Shown here one piece after another: positions 62,324 to 64,000 of a DNA stretch of 64,000 nt. Every line of letters begins with the position of its first letter. Positions within the stretch are counted from its first letter, which is position 1. The notes under the pieces were generated by a model. That model saw nothing but the letters and a program-made list of their open reading frames with translations. It was not told where the DNA came from and ran no database searches. Made by a program: the position numbers and the translations under genes. The stretch is from Candidatus Stoquefichus sp. SB1 (GTDB lineage Bacteria > Bacillota_I > Bacilli_A > Erysipelotrichales > Coprobacillaceae). The stretch is taken from positions 775,158 through 839,157 of the forward strand of contig NZ_LN852695.1 of assembly GCF_001244545.1 (NCBI RefSeq), given 5' to 3'.

Positions 62324-62829
62324 AAATAATCGTTGTTTATAAAAGTAAAACAGGTTTTTCTAAACAATATGCAAAATGGATTCAATCATCATTAAATTGT
62401 GATATGCTTTCTTTGAATCAAGTCAAAACTTTGGATGGATATGATATGGTAATTTATGGTGCAGGATTGATGGCAGGGCAAATCAATGGATTAAAAAAGT
62501 TTCAGTCATATATAAAGAATCAAAAAATTGTTATTTTTGCAACAGGAGCTATTTCAAAAGAAGCAACAGAGATTATTGAAAAAGTGAAAAAAGATAATCT
62601 GTCTTTATTTAATCAAGATGTTCCATTTTATTATTTTGAAGCGGGTTTGAATTATGATAAAATGGGCTTTTTTTCAAAAAGGATGTTAAAAATGATGTAT
62701 CATTCATTAAAGAAAAAAACAGAAAAAACAATGGAAGAAGAGGAAATGATGATAGCACTTGCTAAGAGTCATAATCATGCAAAACAAAGTGATATTTTAC
62801 CACTTATAGAAACTATAAAGCAGAGTTAG
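62320..62829 (+). CDS. Flavodoxin-domain protein
   Basis: The 169-residue protein begins with IIVVYKSKTGFSKQYAKWI, the flavodoxin phosphate loop, and continues with MVIYGAGLMAGQI and VIFATGAISKEATEI, the remaining FMN-contact loops of a flavodoxin fold (flavodoxin_5-like). There is no membrane segment. It is coupled to the MarR gene by an ATGA overlap. With the FMN-binding protein it would form a cytoplasmic and extracytoplasmic flavin pair. A terminator spans its stop codon. Confidence 0.88.
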   Translation: MKIIVVYKSKTGFSKQYAKWIQSSLNCDMLSLNQVKTLDGYDMVIYGAGLMAGQINGLKKFQSYIKNQKIVIFATGAISKEATEIIEKVKKDNLSLFNQDVPFYYFEAGLNYDKMGFFSKRMLKMMYHSLKKKTEKTMEEEEMMIALAKSHNHAKQSDILPLIETIKQS

Positions 62830-62850
62830 TATTTAACTCTGCTTTTCTTC
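62817..62850. terminator. Bidirectional terminator between flavodoxin and Dabb genes
   Basis: A perfect 12-bp stem (AAAGCAGAGTTA at 62817-62828, complement 62834-62845) with loop GTATT; it overlaps the ends of both convergent genes. Confidence 0.85.
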
Positions 62851-63138
62851 GATATAGTAATCAACGGATACACTAGAAGTTCTAACTTCATGCATATGTT
62901 TTTTAACAACATCACAATGATAGGGATCATTTTGATAAGCTGCTAGTGCAGCTTCATCAGCGACAATTGTTTCTAGGATAATATCGTAAGATCTTTCACT
63001 ATGTAAAAAATCAATGCCTACCTGGATATCTATAAGTGTATCAACTCTTCCTTTCATAGACATAAGAATGTCACGTGCTTTTTGACAGTTTTCTAAACTG
63101 TTATCTTTTAATTTGAAACAAACGATATGTTTAATCAT
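62833..63138 (-). CDS. Dabb (stress-responsive A/B barrel) domain protein
   Basis: The 101-residue protein is a single dimeric alpha/beta barrel: IKHIVCFKLKDNSLENCQKA at the start, IDIQVGIDFLHSERSYDIIL and AYQNDPYHCDVVKKHMHEV are the typical blocks. GGAGG lies before the minus-strand ATG at 63136-63138. Dabb proteins have varied or unknown functions, so none is assigned. It is convergent with the flavodoxin operon and divergent from the ABC permease gene. Confidence 0.9.
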   Translation of the reverse strand: MIKHIVCFKLKDNSLENCQKARDILMSMKGRVDTLIDIQVGIDFLHSERSYDIILETIVADEAALAAYQNDPYHCDVVKKHMHEVRTSSVSVDYYIEEKQS

Positions 63139-63267
63139 GCTTTATTTCCTCCTTATTATGAAATGATTATATACGAAAAACAAAAACTTTACTACTTTTT
63201 CACATAGTTTTTTGATTATTTCCATGCATTCATTTCATAAACTAAAAGTGTAAAAGGAGGAATGGAA

Positions 63268-64000
63268 ATGATTAAAAATGCGATGTTAAGTATTAAGAAA
63301 AATCTGGGGAAAACAATGTTATTATTCGTCTTAATGTGTGTCATTGCAAACTTAGTTATTGCAGGATTGTCTATTAAGAGTGCAACAACGAAATCAATGG
63401 AACAAGTGAGAACATCTTTAGGAAGTGATGTAACCCTTTCTTATAACATGCAAAATATGATGCAAAATAGAGATAAGGGTGCCACAATGGATGAAGCAAT
63501 TAGTCATATAACGGTATCTATGGCTGATCAACTGAAAACATTAAAGTATGTAGATAGTTATAATTATACAATAAATGTTGGAGTGACAAGTGATGATATT
63601 GATCCAGTTGCAATGAGTTCAGATTCTGAGTCATCAACTAAAACTCGCCAAGGACCACAGAACAATGGAGACCAGCCAAAAATGTTAGATGATAATGATT
63701 TTACTGTTGTTGGTAATACAACAATGGCTCATTTATCAGACTTTACAGAAGGAAACTATGTTTTAAAAAGTGGTCGTTTATTAACAAGTGATGATGAAAA
63801 GAGTACAAATTGTGTCGTTGAAACAAATTTAGCAAAGGATAATGATTTAGCTGTAGGTGATCAATTAACAGTTACATCAACAAATGATGATAATGAGGAG
63901 ATTTCTGTTCAATTAACAATTGTTGGTATTTATGAAATTGAAACATCAAGTCAAATGGGTGGCATGATGAGTAATCGTCAAAACCCAATTAATCAAATTT
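63268..64000 (+). CDS. ABC transporter permease (FtsX/MacB type), 5' part
   Basis: The reading frame is open from the ATG at 63268 to the end of the window without a stop, so the gene continues outside. AAAGGAGG sits seven bases before this ATG (and one base before an ATG at 63262). The product starts with MIKNAMLSIKKNLGKTMLLF, a membrane segment (to about residue 35), then an extracytoplasmic domain of the MacB periplasmic-core type (SATTKSMEQVRTSLGSDVTL, ALKSGRLLTSDDE-like, VTIVGIYEIETS-like). Such permeases usually act with a separate ATPase; it should lie beyond the window. Substrate unknown; peptides or lipoproteins are common for the family. Confidence 0.85.
   Translation, partial: MIKNAMLSIKKNLGKTMLLFVLMCVIANLVIAGLSIKSATTKSMEQVRTSLGSDVTLSYNMQNMMQNRDKGATMDEAISHITVSMADQLKTLKYVDSYNYTINVGVTSDDIDPVAMSSDSESSTKTRQGPQNNGDQPKMLDDNDFTVVGNTTMAHLSDFTEGNYVLKSGRLLTSDDEKSTNCVVETNLAKDNDLAVGDQLTVTSTNDDNEEISVQLTIVGIYEIETSSQMGGMMSNRQNPINQI

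Overview
The window is low-GC (about one third GC by eye), with compact genes, strong AGGAGG-type ribosome binding sites and many rho-independent terminators. It holds a very large set of phosphotransferase (PTS) genes, AdhE and a cell-wall-anchored glycosidase. This fits a fermentative, gut-associated member of the Bacillota, most likely an Erysipelotrichia/Coprobacillaceae-type organism. That placement is inference from gene content and composition. No rRNA, tRNA, CRISPR array or intact insertion sequence was seen.

Layout. 1-1.1 kb: the 3' end of ilvB. 1.2-1.6 kb: a decayed fragment that looks like a TnpB remnant. 1.7-3.3 kb: a SWIM zinc-finger protein. 3.3-9.8 kb: an RpiR regulator and a three-gene operon for mannosylglycerate-type substrates (IIABC PTS, GH38 alpha-mannosidase, glycerate kinase). 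9.8-10.45 kb: no recognisable gene. 10.4-14.3 kb: an RpiR regulator, an RDD membrane protein, and a NagB-like isomerase/deaminase divergent from a cellobiose/lactose-type PTS IIC. 14.5-24.1 kb: a PRD-type PTS regulator, a split fructose-type PTS (IIA, IIC, IIB) and a 1,863-residue surface GH92 alpha-mannosidase with three CBM6-like modules and an NPQTG sorting signal. 24.2-26.6 kb: a P-type ATPase. 26.6-34 kb: a sugar-sensing four-gene cluster (binding protein, histidine kinase, response regulator, second binding protein) followed by a mannose-family PTS (IIA, IIB, IIC, IID) and a small membrane protein. The arrangement resembles streptococcal LevQRST-LevDEFG.

34-38.7 kb: enolase, a rhodanese, CarD, and pgk-tpiA. 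38.7-42.8 kb: divergent TetR/SDR genes, a DbpA-type RNA helicase and a lipoprotein. 42.9-47.1 kb: a beta-glucoside locus (PTS IIC, small membrane protein, RpiR, GH1). 47.2-50.6 kb: transporters (AEC, BrnQ, CaCA). 50.7-53.4 kb: adhE. 53.4-58.6 kb: an AraC regulator, an old-yellow-enzyme-type flavin reductase, and a PAS/degenerate GGDEF/EAL protein. 58.6-59 kb: an orphan PTS IIB. 59.1-63.1 kb: a VanZ, NusG-II and HdeD-like/papain-like triad, then an FMN-binding/MarR/flavodoxin operon and a Dabb protein. From 63.27 kb an ABC-transporter permease runs off the end.

How it works together. At least five sugar import systems feed glycolysis, whose lower genes (eno, pgk, tpiA) lie in the middle; AdhE disposes of the reducing equivalents. 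Two mannosidases of different families (intracellular GH38, surface GH92) suggest a focus on mannose-containing glycans. The most interesting signals are the Lev-like sensing cluster with a TGAC-N4-GTCA palindrome in front of both its sensor and transport halves, the two MarR-type operators spaced exactly 20 bp apart, and the VanZ/NusG-II/permuted-papain-like membrane triad.
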